Origin: Portulaca oleracea
Taxonomy: Eukaryota > Streptophyta > Magnoliopsida > Caryophyllales > Portulacaceae
Assembly: GCA_029582165.1 (NCBI GenBank)
Contig: CM055892.1
Location: forward strand, 1,211,347 to 1,275,346
Reading direction: 5' to 3'
DNA: 64,000 nucleotides
In this document: positions 21,484 to 33,249 of the stretch, piece after piece
Layout of the letters: every line of letters begins with the position of its first letter
How positions within the stretch are numbered: the first letter of the stretch is position 1
Position numbers and translations under genes: made by a program
Notes under the pieces: model-generated
Told to the model about the DNA's origin: nothing
What the model saw: the letters and a program-made list of their open reading frames with translations, nothing else
The model's database searches: none

Positions 21484-21699
21484 CTCCCCCTTGAATGTCC
21501 ATTATCCAGAAAAGTATGCGTTATTAAAACCTTAGGAAAAACCCAATTGGGAGAAAAAACCAGTGAAGGAAAAAGAGTACACACTTCTTTATACGCAAAC
21601 ATTTGTTGCCTCATTAAAAACCTTTCTAAGAAAAACCCTGTGGGACAAAACCTCATATAAGGGAAAAAAGAGTACAACGCGTATTACTCCCCCTGTTGA

Positions 21700-22801
21700 G
21701 AACATCAATTAAGATCTTTGAGTTGATGTAATTCAACTTCATGACTGACTTTTAAACTTTGTAGTCGAAAATGTCTTGATATATGAATCAACGTAATTCT
21801 CACTGAGACGAATTTGCTTAATATCTGTTTCAGCGTGCACATAATTAGTATGTGATCAAGTGTCATAGCATTTAGGTAAATATCCAATATTAGCACAACT
21901 AATCAAACCAACTTTGGGCCGAGGAGGATAATAAATATCTAAATCGCCAGTACCTTCGAGGTACCAAAATAAGTTAGATCATGTATGACTAGCAATATAC
22001 GTCAACGTTTCAATAGCATTTAAATTTGTACTTCACATCCAAATACAATACTTCAAGACTTAAATACAGTACTTCAGGACCAATGAATTTCTCATCATCT
22101 TTTCAAGATCGAAAGGGGGGCTGTTTTCATATCAAATGACCGTACCACTACTAGGGTACTTAAAAGGGAGTGCTTTGCTCATGCAACATTATTTTAGCAC
22201 TTCGGTACATAAATTGATTTATGCACAAAGTTTATTCTCAAAGTGTGCAACTTGTAAACCAAGGCAATAACATATTTTAAAAATCTTTCATTCCAAATGC
22301 TTTTGTAAAGCAATCCACAACTTTTGAGGCTCTTCAGGAGTCCAAACCGTCAATAACTTTTACAAACAATTAGGATCTAGATCATTTAATAATTCCTTTC
22401 ATTACGCAATATGTGTCCATGTTGCTTTAATCACTTAAATATCTATCAGTTTAGTAACCAATATTCTCGAGAATTTTATTCTGTGCTTCCGACACTTTGA
22501 AACCTACGGGGTTTTATATAAATATCATCATCAAATTTTTCATGAGCTATAACGATATTTATAAGATGCATACTTAGCTTTTCATGTACTGCCAAATTTA
22601 AGGTATCATGATGTAGTGACATGAACTACATAGGAGTATATTCCTTCATACTCGATACTAAGTCTTTGCGAAAGCACTTATGAAACAAGTCGTTCCTTGT
22701 GCCTTATATCTCATAATCTCTTTTTCTCATTCTATTTTCACACAAAGACGTAACTGTATCCCACAAGTTTTACACCAGTTTGGTGTATGGACATCGGTTC
22801 C
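21700..22801 (-). pseudogene. Copia RT/RNase H remnant (Ivana/Oryco-like)
   Basis: Minus-strand traces with many stops and frameshifts. Near 22,790-22,480 they resemble VGY-YVFVRKRNE, then RYKA-GTTCFI, YSPM-DATTF, HEKLSMHLMDVV and YLYGSLDEKIYMK, the N-terminal half of a Copia reverse transcriptase. Near 21,820-21,712 they resemble the end of RNase H (QIRLSENYVDSYIKTF). The YVDD catalytic region is not recognisable. It cannot code for a working enzyme. Confidence 0.7.
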
Positions 22802-23199
22802 TGATATTTCTGATGTATTTCAACCCACGCCTGGCCCAACAAAGGAAGCCCAACTCATCTAAAGGAGTAGAACGGGCCATAGAAGAAGGATTTAGTATGG
22901 AGGCCCAAAGGCCCATCCATATGGTGTGCAGTTTGTTCCAAGAGGACGTCCAAATGTCCTAAAGGAGGTCCAAGTTCACGTCAAGGCCCAAGTACCAAAG
23001 TCCAAGTTGAATTTCACAGTTTTGACCATTTCAAGATGAAGTTCACAGTTTTGGTCTTTTCAGTTTAAAGTTCACATTTTTGGTGTTTAGTTATTATTAA
23101 CAAGTTTTATATTGTAATTTTATTATTTCTAGTTGTGTGAGATGCCAAGTAATATTTATAAACTTGGACATCAAGTTATAGGAGTCTAGAATAGTCTAG

Positions 23200-24109
23200 C
23201 CTACTCAGTCCCAAACTCTTCTAGGCATTTCAACGAACACCTTAAATGCAACAAACGCTGATTGATTCAAATCCATATACCATTGAAACCCGCCCACAAC
23301 AAAGTAGACAACCGAGTCAACTATAACTGCAAGGTTGTTCGACAGGGACAATATATTAAAGCTAAAAAATTCAACCAAAAAACACAAATCAAAACGGATT
23401 CAACAAAACCATACAAACCCTACCTAGAGGAAAACATGTAAGGCATTGGCAAGAAGCAAATTCAGCCGAATTACACCAATAAACACAATAGTCAACTCAA
23501 TTACACCAACCAAATTACCGTGTGATGAAAGTATGGGGAGAATCGACCCTATTGGCAGGAGCACGCGCGATGAACGACACCAACAGCAGAGCGCGAGCGA
23601 CAAATCAAGTTTTGAGAGAGGATTTTGTGATTTTCACCCAGCGAAGCAAGAAGCAGTTAGATGGATGAATTGGTTTGATGCGCCTGTTTATGTGGGAGGG
23701 GAGTTCAAATTTTCAGTGAAGCAAGAAGCCAAATTTGAGTTGGAGTTGAGAAGGAATTGGGCTGCAATTGAGAGGGGGAGCAGTTTATAAATTTTAGCCG
23801 TGTTTTTTCATTCTATAAAGCAGCGCTTAAATTTTCACAACACTAATACCAACAATAAATAATTTATTTGTTGGTACTAAAATTGTTTTACCAACAGATA
23901 ACATAACCGTTGCTATTATTGAAATAATACCAACAATCAAATTTGTATCTGTCGGTATTAAAGTTGCTTTACCAACAGATAATATTAGTGTCGGTAAATT
24001 ATTAATAATACCAACATATAACTAATTTGTTGGTAAATATACATTTTTACCAACAGAAAAAATATCTGTCACTGACAATCTGTTCGTAAAAGCCACTTTT
24101 TTTGTAGTG
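23200..24109. mobile_element. CACTA-like non-autonomous element
   Basis: The right end is the complement of CACTACAAAAAAAGTGGC, a CACTA terminus, preceded by subterminal repeats of TACCAACAGATAA and TTGGTAA units in both orientations (23,840-24,085). TAG flanks both sides (23197-23199 and 24110-24112), matching the 3-bp TSD of CACTA elements. The left end (CCTACTCAGTCC) does not match the right end, so it is degenerate or misplaced. No transposase is present; the interior carries an unrecognised 114-codon ORF (23446-23790). Confidence 0.62.
23446..23790 (+). CDS. Unrecognised ORF inside the CACTA-like element
   Basis: 114 codons from MARSKFSRITPINTIV to WAAIERGSSL, hydrophilic, with no motif I recognise. 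It is less AT-rich than its surroundings and ends just before the subterminal repeats, which would fit a captured gene fragment, but it may equally be a chance ORF. Confidence 0.25.
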   Translation: MARSKFSRITPINTIVNSITPTKLPCDESMGRIDPIGRSTRDERHQQQSASDKSSFERGFCDFHPAKQEAVRWMNWFDAPVYVGGEFKFSVKQEAKFELELRRNWAAIERGSSL

Positions 24110-24582
24110 TAGAATGACCTAGAATGTTCTAGTAGGCTTGTGATAGGCGTGTGGTTGTTAGCTTTGGCGCCAAGTTAGTTAATCCTAGATTTGGTTGGCT
24201 TATTTTGTAACTAATCCATCTTGGATTAGGAAAACCAAGTCCTAGAAGGGTTAATATTGTTGTAACCAACTCCCCTTAGGATTAGGAATCCAAATTCTAG
24301 GAGGAGAAGGTTGTTAGGCGTCTACTAGTAGGATTAGGATGGCTTGCACACCAAGTAAGGAGTCCTAGGAGTTTTAGGACTTAGTCTATTATAAATAGCT
24401 TAGGCTTGTACTTGTTGGGAATCATCCAACCTTGAATTATGAATATAATCAGGCTTTTAGGTTACCCCTTGAGTGTTTCTTGAAACCTCGTTTAATTTGA
24501 TCTCTTCTATTGTATCTTGATTTGGCAAATCAAGTGGTGAGGAAGAGCTTGTTCCTAAACCTAGAAAGTGTTTCTGTAACTA

Positions 24583-25187
24583 TGTAACACCCCAACACCC
24601 TTAACCACAAGATTAACTTAAACCATTCTTCTAATTAGTAATTAGGCTAACTAAGGTATCATTAAAATTAGCTAGATAAGGTAATTGGTAATAAACTAGA
24701 TAAAATTAATCAACATAAAACTTGATAAAATAATTTAGCATAAATTAAATAAAATTACTTGGGAATAAATTGGGTAAAATTAACTAATACTAAACCACAT
24801 AAAATAAATTGGTAGGACATATTAATAAAATGAATTGAGCAATAAAATGTATTTAGGAAGGTTGGGTAATATAAATCGTAAAAGAAACGGAAATTAAAAT
24901 TAATATAACCTTCTTCGGTTACAAGCGTAAAATTGAGAACGATAAAAAAAATTATAAAACTTATCGTAAAAGTATTCATAAACTCGTAATAATAACTTTA
25001 AATTCGAGATAACATAAAATCAACCCGTTTAACCATCGCCTTACTCGAGAACGCGCATAAAAATAAATAATAATAATAACAGTAATAACCATATTAACGT
25101 AAAAGGAAGAAAAATTTGAACAGCGTAATTTCGTTAATCACTGGGATTAAGGCCTTAATTAATACGGGTTTAGGGCGGGTCGTTACA
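24583..25187 (-). repeat. 3' LTR of the chromovirus
   Basis: 605 bp; differs from the 5' LTR (27731-28342) by roughly eight substitutions and a small indel block near 25,050. Confidence 0.95.
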
Positions 25188-25244
25188 CCCTCTCCCCCTA
25201 AAAAGAAGTTTCGTCCCCGAAACTTGCTGTTGGATTACTCGCGT

Positions 25245-25440
25245 TCGGAGAAACCTTAAAAGAGGTGCGGGTAGCTTTTCTTCATGTCTTCCTGGGCTTC
25301 CCAAGTGGCTTCCGAGGTGTCTTCATGATATCGTATGTCATCCTGAGGTTACGGTCGTCATCATGACGAACACCTTACGCGGGTTATTCATAATACCTTG
25401 AATTCATTTCTCTTTGCATCGCTTTCTGAGACCAGTCATT
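25245..25440 (-). pseudogene. Pol C-terminal chromodomain remnant
   Basis: Minus-strand peptide SEATWEAQEDMKKSYPHLF followed by a stop, the usual C-terminal end of chromovirus integrase chromodomains (E-ATWE---M---YPHLF). Upstream residues decay quickly. Confidence 0.75.
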
Positions 25441-26825
25441 GTCAGGGGGCATTACTATCTCTCAAAAACCCCAAAACACTGGGTTTTACTTCTATTAATT
25501 ATCTGAACACTCTCTTCCCTTCATAAATTATATGATAAGAATGTTTTCTTTCTCAGATATATCCATATGACTTTTATTCCTCTGGAAGAAGAGCTAATCT
25601 TTCTCCAAGCGTTCTATATTCTTAACTTTATGAACAACTTAATCGTAAAAAGTCTTGACTCGAAGGTCCCTAGTATCTCCTTGAATAACTGTTTCTCTAC
25701 ACTTCCCACTTTACCTCAGGTATCTCGAAATTTCCATACAAACTAATACCTTTATACCTTGCTTTTCCTTACTTTATTAAACTTCCCTCCTGACATCTAT
25801 TTCCTATAAAAGGTACTAACAGGCGCGGAGGAAAAACATGATAATAGGGAGATGCCATCGATAGGGGGTAGAAACATGAATTCTGAAGTCAACGACGAAG
25901 CAAAGGTTCACACTGATGGATTTAAAGCTTCATGGAGGAATATAGATATTCTCTAGTCCAACGACACATGTATATACATTAAGAAAACGAGGATCAACAA
26001 AATATAGCACATTTGATAAAGATGATGATTACAATGATTTCATGAACAAGGAAATTCGTAAGTACATCGAAATGAGCTTGATTTGAAAAGGAAAGATATT
26101 AGGATCAATTTTCTGATTTCTGAATTAAGGGAATTAATGTTTGGAATGCATGAATATTTTGCAGTAACTTCCTGGAGTGATAGAGCATAAGTTATTGATC
26201 TTAAACCGAGTATGACTTTTATTGAAGCTGAGTTTTGGAAATAGTATGCAGATTCATGGTGGAACATGACAACCACTTGAAAAAGATAAATCTTAGCGAG
26301 TAAAAAGGGTCATATGAATCTAACGAAGTCTATCTCTGAAGAAATAGCGAGTTAATAGCAGTCAAGAGTAGGTAATGGTCATGAAGGAATTGATCACGAA
26401 TTGGTAACAAGTCGATAAAGGCAGGTTATTGAATGCCTTAACGTACTGGACTGATAATAATGACAGGATTTGATAAAGATTCTTGAGAATAAACAATGAT
26501 AGGAAACGAGAAGCTTGGATTTGATATTGCGATGAGGGGGTGAACTTTACCATGAGGATGTACAATGAGAGCATGGAATAAAGGTTGAATTCGAGCAATG
26601 AACTTGAAATATAAAGGCCAAGCAGAAGAGGTTTGATCCTCACAATGGTTGTTCCTTAATAGCTCCCCGCCAAGCTTTGCTTGTCCCTTGGTACTCTCCC
26701 TTAATAGTTTTCCCCCAAAAAAAATTAGCTTCTCCTTTCAAATAAGAGGTCCCTATTGTCAGCTTCTTATCTTATGTACCTCAACTACTTCAAATATCTT
26801 TCCCAAATCTCTAAATCATTCTCCT
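25441..26825. other. Noncoding interior of the chromovirus
   Basis: No RT, RNase H, protease or integrase core recognised. Short ORFs on both strands lack motifs. Replaced or decayed pol sequence. Confidence 0.55.
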
Positions 26826-26990
26826 AGTATTGCGGGGTCAGAACTTCCCGCATAAGAGGTCGGGTTTCTCTTGGCTACCTTATTAGCGTAGTTCTCTTCC
26901 CTAGGCTGGCTTGCCTGTCTCACGGGTGGAAAAGGTATGCGCCTGAGTAACTTTTTGAATTAAAACCCAAAGTAGTCAGGGTCACCATTG
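26826..26990 (-). pseudogene. Gag N-terminal remnant of the chromovirus
   Basis: Across shifting frames the minus strand reads RRIPFPP, then YANKVAKRNPTSYAG, the pattern that opens Tekay-like Gag proteins (FPPR---A----YA-KIA--NP--Y-G). It is frameshifted and isolated. Confidence 0.5.
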
Positions 26991-27714
26991 TGATCCATCT
27001 ATATTACATATATATAACATGAACGCGAGGTTTTAATAAACTTAGCAAATAAGAGTTCGTTAAAATTAATAAAAGAAAAATCAAGGCAAGATCCAAGACT
27101 TAACCAACTTGAACCTCATTCGATACTAATGGAACTCTTGTTCCCTCTTAAGATCCCTGTGACTTCACTTACTATACTTGGAGCGTACTACTCACTCATA
27201 TCATTTAAACGCTTTTAAACATTTCACAACACACCATGATAAGGCACTTAACACTTCCTTTGCCTTCTACATCAATCCCACTTGGAATTGGATTTGTATA
27301 CTTTTCTTTGAATGACTCCAATTCTCCTTTCGAGACTAATTCAACCTGCCTCGCATTCTCAAAAGCACTTAGCACGCTTCACTTGCACCTACTACTAGAT
27401 TACTTGTAATTTGTACTTAAACTTCCTTAGATTTTTATACTAAACCTCTCTAAATTCTGGAGAAATTTCGACAGCACTTCCCCTATAAATTGAGCTATCC
27501 CAAACTTTTACATAACTTGTATTCCTGCAAGAAAACAACTTACACTTCATAAACACATCTAGAGCTTCAAGCTCAACATTCATCCCCAACATATTCACAA
27601 TTTCCAAATCTCAATCCATAAAGGTGCATATATCACACATAACATACATATTGCTCAAATCCGTATCACAAATTCTTATGAAACTCTAAATCCTCAAGTT
27701 CTTCTTATAACTCC

Positions 27715-27726
27715 GCTCTGATACCA
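27715..27726 (-). promoter_or_regulatory. Primer-binding site, tRNA-iMet type
   Basis: TGGTATCAGAGC on the minus strand, four nucleotides after the 5' LTR of the chromovirus. Confidence 0.92.
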
Positions 27727-27730
27727 CAAC

Positions 27731-28342
27731 TGTAACACCCCAACACCCTTAACCACAAGATTAACTTAAACCATTCTTCTAATTAGTAATTAGGCTAACT
27801 AAGGTATCATTAAAATTAGCTAGATAAGGTAATTGGTAATAAACTAGATAAAATTAATCAACATAAAACTTGATAAAATAGTTTAGCATAAATTAAATAA
27901 AATTACTTGGGAATAAATTGGGTAAAATTAACTAATACTAAACCACATAAAATAAATTGGTAGGACATATTAATAAAATGAATTGAGCAATAAAATGTAC
28001 TTAGGAAGGTTGGGTAATATAAATCGTAAAAGAAACGGAAATTAAAATTAATATAACCTTCTTCGGTTACAAGCGTAAAATTGAGAACGATAAAATAAAT
28101 TATAAAACTTATCGTAAAAGTATTCATAAACTCGTAATAATAACTTTAAATTCGAGATAACATAAAATCAACCCGTTTAACCATCGCCTTGCTCGAGACC
28201 TGTCGCGCATAAAAATAAATAATAATAATAATAACAGTAATAACCATATTAACGTAAAAGAAAGAAAAATTTGAACAGCGTAATTTCGTTAATCACTGGG
28301 ATTAAGACCTTAATTAATACGGGTTTAGGGCGGGTCGTTACA
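27731..28342 (-). repeat. 5' LTR of the chromovirus
   Basis: 612 bp. Followed in sense by GTTG and the TGGTATCAGAGC primer-binding site. Confidence 0.95.
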
Positions 28343-28860
28343 AACTAGGTGGAAGAATAAGTAACCCTAGGGATATTGTCTTGTGGTGTTTCTGTATCAA
28401 GTTCAATTCCCTTGAACTATCCCTTTTATCTTTCTATCCTTTTAGTTAGATATTCAACAAACCCTAAGGCTATCAAATCTCACAAGATCTCTCTCAATCT
28501 CTCTCCCCCTCACGTCAAACCCTCCCTCTCTCTCAAAAGACCTCACGTCAACTCTCTCAAATCTCTCCCCCATTCACGTCATCTCTCTCAATTCTCACAA
28601 AAGCTTCCCTATCAAAACCCTAATGCACAAATCTCTCTCAATGTCTCTCATACTCTCTCTCCCTCAACCTCACAAAAATCCTACCTTTCATAATCCCTAA
28701 TCCATACTCTCTCTCAAACTCCACAAAGATCTCATCTTTCACATAAATATCCCAAACCCTAACCCTTTTCACGTGAAGCACCCTAGTCCTAGATTGGTTG
28801 CACGTCTCCCCTTTGATGTGTAATTGATCAAACCCTAGCCTTTGATCCTATTATATATCA

Positions 28861-31858
28861 ATTTCCAATGTTACAAGCGAATCTAATTCTTAAATGCATT
28901 TTTCTGCTTGGCCAATCTCATCTTTGTTTATATTCATTAACAAACCTAAACTCATGATCCTCATGATTACTCACAAAACAGTGAGCACTATATTATATAA
29001 TCAAACTATATCGACGTTGACTTCATTTCAGTTCCTCCTTATCCAATTCATGACATAATTAATTGAGATCTCATCATTTTCGCGAATTTTAGGTGCTTGA
29101 GCTTGTGGTGTAACTTCCACATTTGTCATGATTGAGGACTCTTTTGGATTCAAAATTTACCTCAGTTTAGTTATCATTAATTATTCGCTCCTTTTCCTTT
29201 TTCGAGGACTTTTGTCTTTAAAACCGACTGATCTACCACGCTTCATATGTGATCTAGACTCATTAACAATTTAATTTGTCCTACTGGGACATCAGTTCTT
29301 AAAGGAGCATTAGTAGTTGGGATAAGATTTAATAACTCTTTGTAGGTCAGTAGAATATCTGGCGGTAGATTCGCTCAAGTTTGTAGACGAATTATATTTT
29401 GAACTTCTAGTTCACATTACAACGTATGCGGATCTTAATGATTCGTTCCAACTTATTTCCTTGTCCAACAATTTGATTTCTCCCCCTTAATGTTGGGAAA
29501 ATTGTGTCATCATAACTGGCAAACTGTGCCATAAGTACATCACCAACGAATGGTTCTATTATATTTAAGTATGGATGGATATTCACACCCAACATATATT
29601 CTTCATTCCTTCGGGTCCCATCTTAGTACGTTATCATGGAGCATACATCACACATGCTCAAATTCATAGGTGGGAGATATTTGATTAATGGCCAGAAACC
29701 ATTTGTAGGGGAAGAACAAACATTTATGATAACCTCTTGGACCTTATTTGGATCAATGTTGGTGCATGCAACATGACATGTCCTTGAACAGTTGTAGCAA
29801 ACTCTACTCTCAAAAGTAATATGTTCGCCATTTATTATATACTCAATATCTCATATATTAATGATTCTGGAAGATCATTTTACATATAAACATTTGACAT
29901 ATGATGCTTAACATCAATGTCCACTAGCATACAAAAACTATCAAAAGCCTTCACCATCATTATCAAGATGAATCTTTTTGATTGATAATTTGAAATGTGT
30001 TCGTAAATCAATTGAGCAAACAATCTTGCAAGCGCCAAGTTGCAAGTTGATCGTAAACATTTAAGTGACTATCTCATTGATGCATTAAGTAAAGCCATAC
30101 TATCTTTAAATGGTTTACATATGAGTCTACAGGACCAACACAAATATAACTTGTACACAACCCAGGAATCTAAGGGATTCAATATCTATCTTTGCTAATG
30201 ATGGTGTTATAATGAATTTTGTTTGATAGCGACCAACTAATTAGAACTCATTTGATTAAGGATCTTCTGGCCCTTTAAAATATACCCATATGAGTTCTTC
30301 TTGAGAGGATTGATCCAAGATGCTCCTACTATGATAAAGTCTTCATCAATAGTAAACTTCTAGATTACTAGAGTATGTGCTTCAATTGGGTTAGTTGTGT
30401 AGAATAACCCAGAAAATAAGGATGATATCATTTTCAACACACATGTCGCTCAAAACAATTTTCATAATATATGAAAACTAGTTTTCTCAACATGGTATTC
30501 ATTCCCATGAATATCTATGAAACTTAATTAATAAGTTCCTTTGAGACTAGCTTGGTGGAGAAAAGTTTTTCCACAATATAAAAGTTAGTTCCACCAAGTA
30601 GTATTATATGCGCTCTTCTGGAGCATTTAATCAAAGTAGAGTGTCATATATATATATAATGCTAATATTTGCTTCCTTCATCAATGGATAAGAAGTATTT
30701 ATTATCACTAAAACTGTGTATTGTTCTGGTGTCTGCAAGACACGTATCTATCACTTCATTTATTCATGGCTCTAATCAAGGAAGTATCCATGAAGATAAA
30801 TATAACATCAATGCATATAAAACATATAGTGGAAGTACTTTAATCACTTATTCATAAAAAGAAACTCCACTTCTGAAGCACATACGTGACTCTTGAAAGT
30901 TAAATACTTCATACTGAACATGCATTAATCATGGATATCGAGATCATTTATTACTTTTAAAATATGTCTATGAGCATAATGAATAATCACATAAATATCA
31001 TTAAATTCTCTCAAAGACATGTTCCATCCATATGCTCATATAGTATCACAATCATATATCCAATACGCACTATAATTTGTATTATGCTTAGGAAACAAAG
31101 TTCATGAACATTTGGTCAATCAATAACAATGCACTTTGTGATTAGGCATTACGAAACAAGTAGTCTTGTTAATGATAGTGGAAAATACTTAATCATTCAG
31201 TATGATCAACTGATTTTAATAAATAATTGATATCATATAGTCTTATACAAATGAGAGTATATTACTCGCATTTTGTATGCGTTACATTTTCAATAAGCTA
31301 GGTGCATACTTATCAAATCATATGAATATTCGTGAAATAATAGCATCACATGAGGACTCATATTAATCCATAATTATGTACATAACAACATGATAATATT
31401 TCTGTGAACCCAATAATCAATACTATATTTAATCACCATGCATATAATTAGTTTTCTACAAGGATGTCAAATTCATAATGTCCCGATCTAGTTTCCCTCA
31501 AACAGATCTTCATGATCAAATCAAGTTCACAGTTGACACTTAGGTTACAAAGTTAGAATAATTTAATTATCCTAGACAAAGTTCAATGTCAATCAACAAA
31601 GGGGCTGAAGAATAATTAAAATACAACAATTGCTAAAGTCTTTGAACAATGCCAAGAGGGAGATCTAAGAAGTAGCGACTTGAAACAACATGCACAATTA
31701 AAACAATAATCACCTACTATCAAAAGTTTATAAAATAATATCTTGTACTTTTTGATTAAGCTTAATAAGGTTCAACAAGATATTATGACGTACAACAGGT
31801 ATGTGCCATTTCCATTTCCTCATTAATAATACATTTCTCACTTTTGTATCATTCATAC
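28861..31858 (-). pseudogene. Copia integrase C-terminus and linker remnants (Ivana/Oryco-like)
   Basis: Traces on the minus strand: INQISPTYE near 29,690, then a region equivalent to PPQRTKMGP-R-GIYVG, then EPFVGDVLMAQFASYDD and TIFPTLRG (29,595-29,407), then ENDEISINYVMNWIRRN (about 29,070) and LDSLVTLE (about 28,870), where the RT is interrupted. Stops and frameshifts are frequent. From about 29,900 to 31,850 only weak traces remain; no catalytic DDE residues of integrase could be placed. Confidence 0.6.
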
Positions 31859-32138
31859 TGTTGGGTCAAGGTCCTTTACCTGAGTAACTGCACGAAGGAC
31901 CTTATACGAAGTTTTAATGAAAGACAAAACAAGCCGTCAAAAAGGGAAGTTATTCTGTTTAGCAAAATCAGTGATAATTATCTTCAAATCTCTTTATGAA
32001 TAAACTAATATTGTTGATATATCTTACAGGGTCAATATCTTCAATGGAAGGCAACTCCAAGTAAGGAAAAGATTGCATGATCAAGAAAATGGATATTTCC
32101 TTATATTATATATTCTAATTATCTATTCTGATTATGTG

Positions 32139-32179
<41 letters not shown>

Positions 32180-32871
32180 GGGCATGATTCTTGTAGATAC
32201 AAAAGGAAAGCAAGATTGCAAATGATATCTCAGAAGATGGAAAGCAAATCAGAAGGCAAAAGAAGGAAAGAAGAATTAAAGAAGAAAGTAAAGGAAGGCC
32301 TTCATCTCCAACGGTCTACCAAGCTACCATTATAAATATGCAGTCACAAGATGAAGACAAATAGGCAATTCCACGGAAGTAATCGCGGAGTAAGAAATCC
32401 AGTGAGATTTCTGAGTGTGTAGCCAATGGTTCGGTGGTGAAGGTAGCCAGTAAAGGACCTCCGGTGAAGGTATAGCCAAGTACCTTGGTGAGCATTCGTT
32501 GTGTCCACATGTGGTGGTGAGATGATGTGTAACAGAGCCTTGACGGATTAAGGTTGTGTGAGTTTGTGCTTCAATGTAATCCATCATGTTCCAAATCGCC
32601 GCTACGGTTTTTCCTACGACGATCCTTATCTGTAGCTGTCTCAAGGACCTTCGGCCTTGGTTAGTGAACCTATCAGTAATTGCCTTCAGGCTGTTACTTC
32701 TTGCTTTGTTTTCGTAAGTGTAACTTGTTCTTTGATTGATATAAATATAATGAGGTATTTCAGTTACACTGGATTTTGATCCTTGGTTTGAAACCAAGGA
32801 AGTTTGTTTAACGTCCTTACCAAGTGTGTAGAGTTTATTTGTCAAATTCACCCCCCTCAAGGGCCTCTACA
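31859..32871 (+). mobile_element. Copia-type solo LTR
   Basis: 1,013 bp, starting TGTTGGGTCAAGG and ending AAGGGCCTCTACA, with a perfect TSD, CATAC (31854-31858 and 32872-32876). The 3' end with CAAATTCACCCCCCTC resembles LTR ends of SIRE/Angela-like Copia. No internal region or second LTR. A TA microsatellite occupies about 32,137-32,174. Confidence 0.88.
32137..32174. repeat. (TA)n microsatellite in the solo LTR
   Basis: Imperfect at the left, then about 15 uninterrupted TA units. Confidence 0.9.
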
Positions 32872-33069
32872 CATACTTTTCGATTCCGTGTTTCTGCTCT
32901 TGGTAGGGACATCATCTTTTAAAAGATTAGCATGACTATGACCATGACTTTGTCGACTGTCATGGCTACTGGCGTGATCTTTGTTTTGCTCATGATTCTT
33001 TAGTTTATATCTACCCACATTCACTTCAAGGAATGAGACAAAACCATTTGGGGGTTTTAATGATCCCAT
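32872..33069 (-). pseudogene. Copia gag nucleocapsid-side remnant
   Basis: Minus-strand frame MGSLKPPNGFVSFLEVNVGR with a basic, His/Asn-rich tail (NHEQNKDHASSHDSRQSHGH). The composition fits the region before the zinc knuckle of Ivana/Oryco Gag, but no CCHC motif is intact. Interrupted at its 3' side by the solo LTR. Confidence 0.45.
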
Positions 33070-33249
33070 AGGTCATTATTAATAAAATTATGTACGTTTC
33101 TCATCTAAGCATTAAACTCTACACTTATAACAAAGTGCAAAATTTAACCGACGATATAAACTTTATCTACCTCAAGTATACTATATATCATCGTTTTTCA
33201 ACAATCTTTATGCCAATTAACTACTTTATACTCTAATTGGCAGGAAAAC

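Larger units (their letters stand above)
24583..28342 (-). mobile_element. Chromovirus-type Ty3 LTR retrotransposon with deleted interior
   Basis: 3,760 bp with a perfect TSD, AACTA (24578-24582 and 28343-28347). LTRs of 605 and 612 bp start TGTAACGACCC and end GGGGTGTTACA in sense. The primer-binding site TGGTATCAGAGC (minus, 27715-27726) is initiator tRNA-Met type, and a polypurine tract TAGGGGGAGAGGG abuts the 3' LTR (25188-25200). Only the two edges of the coding region survive: a Gag N-terminus and the C-terminal chromodomain end of Pol. The middle is noncoding. The Tekay/Del-like assignment is inferred. Confidence 0.88.
22802..28860 (+). mobile_element. LTR-like insertion in the Copia RT, split by CACTA-like and chromovirus insertions
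   Basis: Ends TGATAT and ATATCA (TG...CA). Removing the two nested elements leaves about 1.35 kb with TATTATAAATAG at 24,387 and CT-rich downstream sequence, consistent with a plus-oriented LTR. The Copia reading frame resumes on both sides (LDSLVTLE on the right, VGY-YVFV on the left). A clean TSD was not found. It is either a solo LTR or a truncated element. Confidence 0.5.

Noticed and set aside
24755..28127. Hydrophobic 74-codon ORF present twice (24,755 and 27,903)
   Set aside because: It is part of the chromovirus LTR pair; chance ORF in AT-rich DNA.
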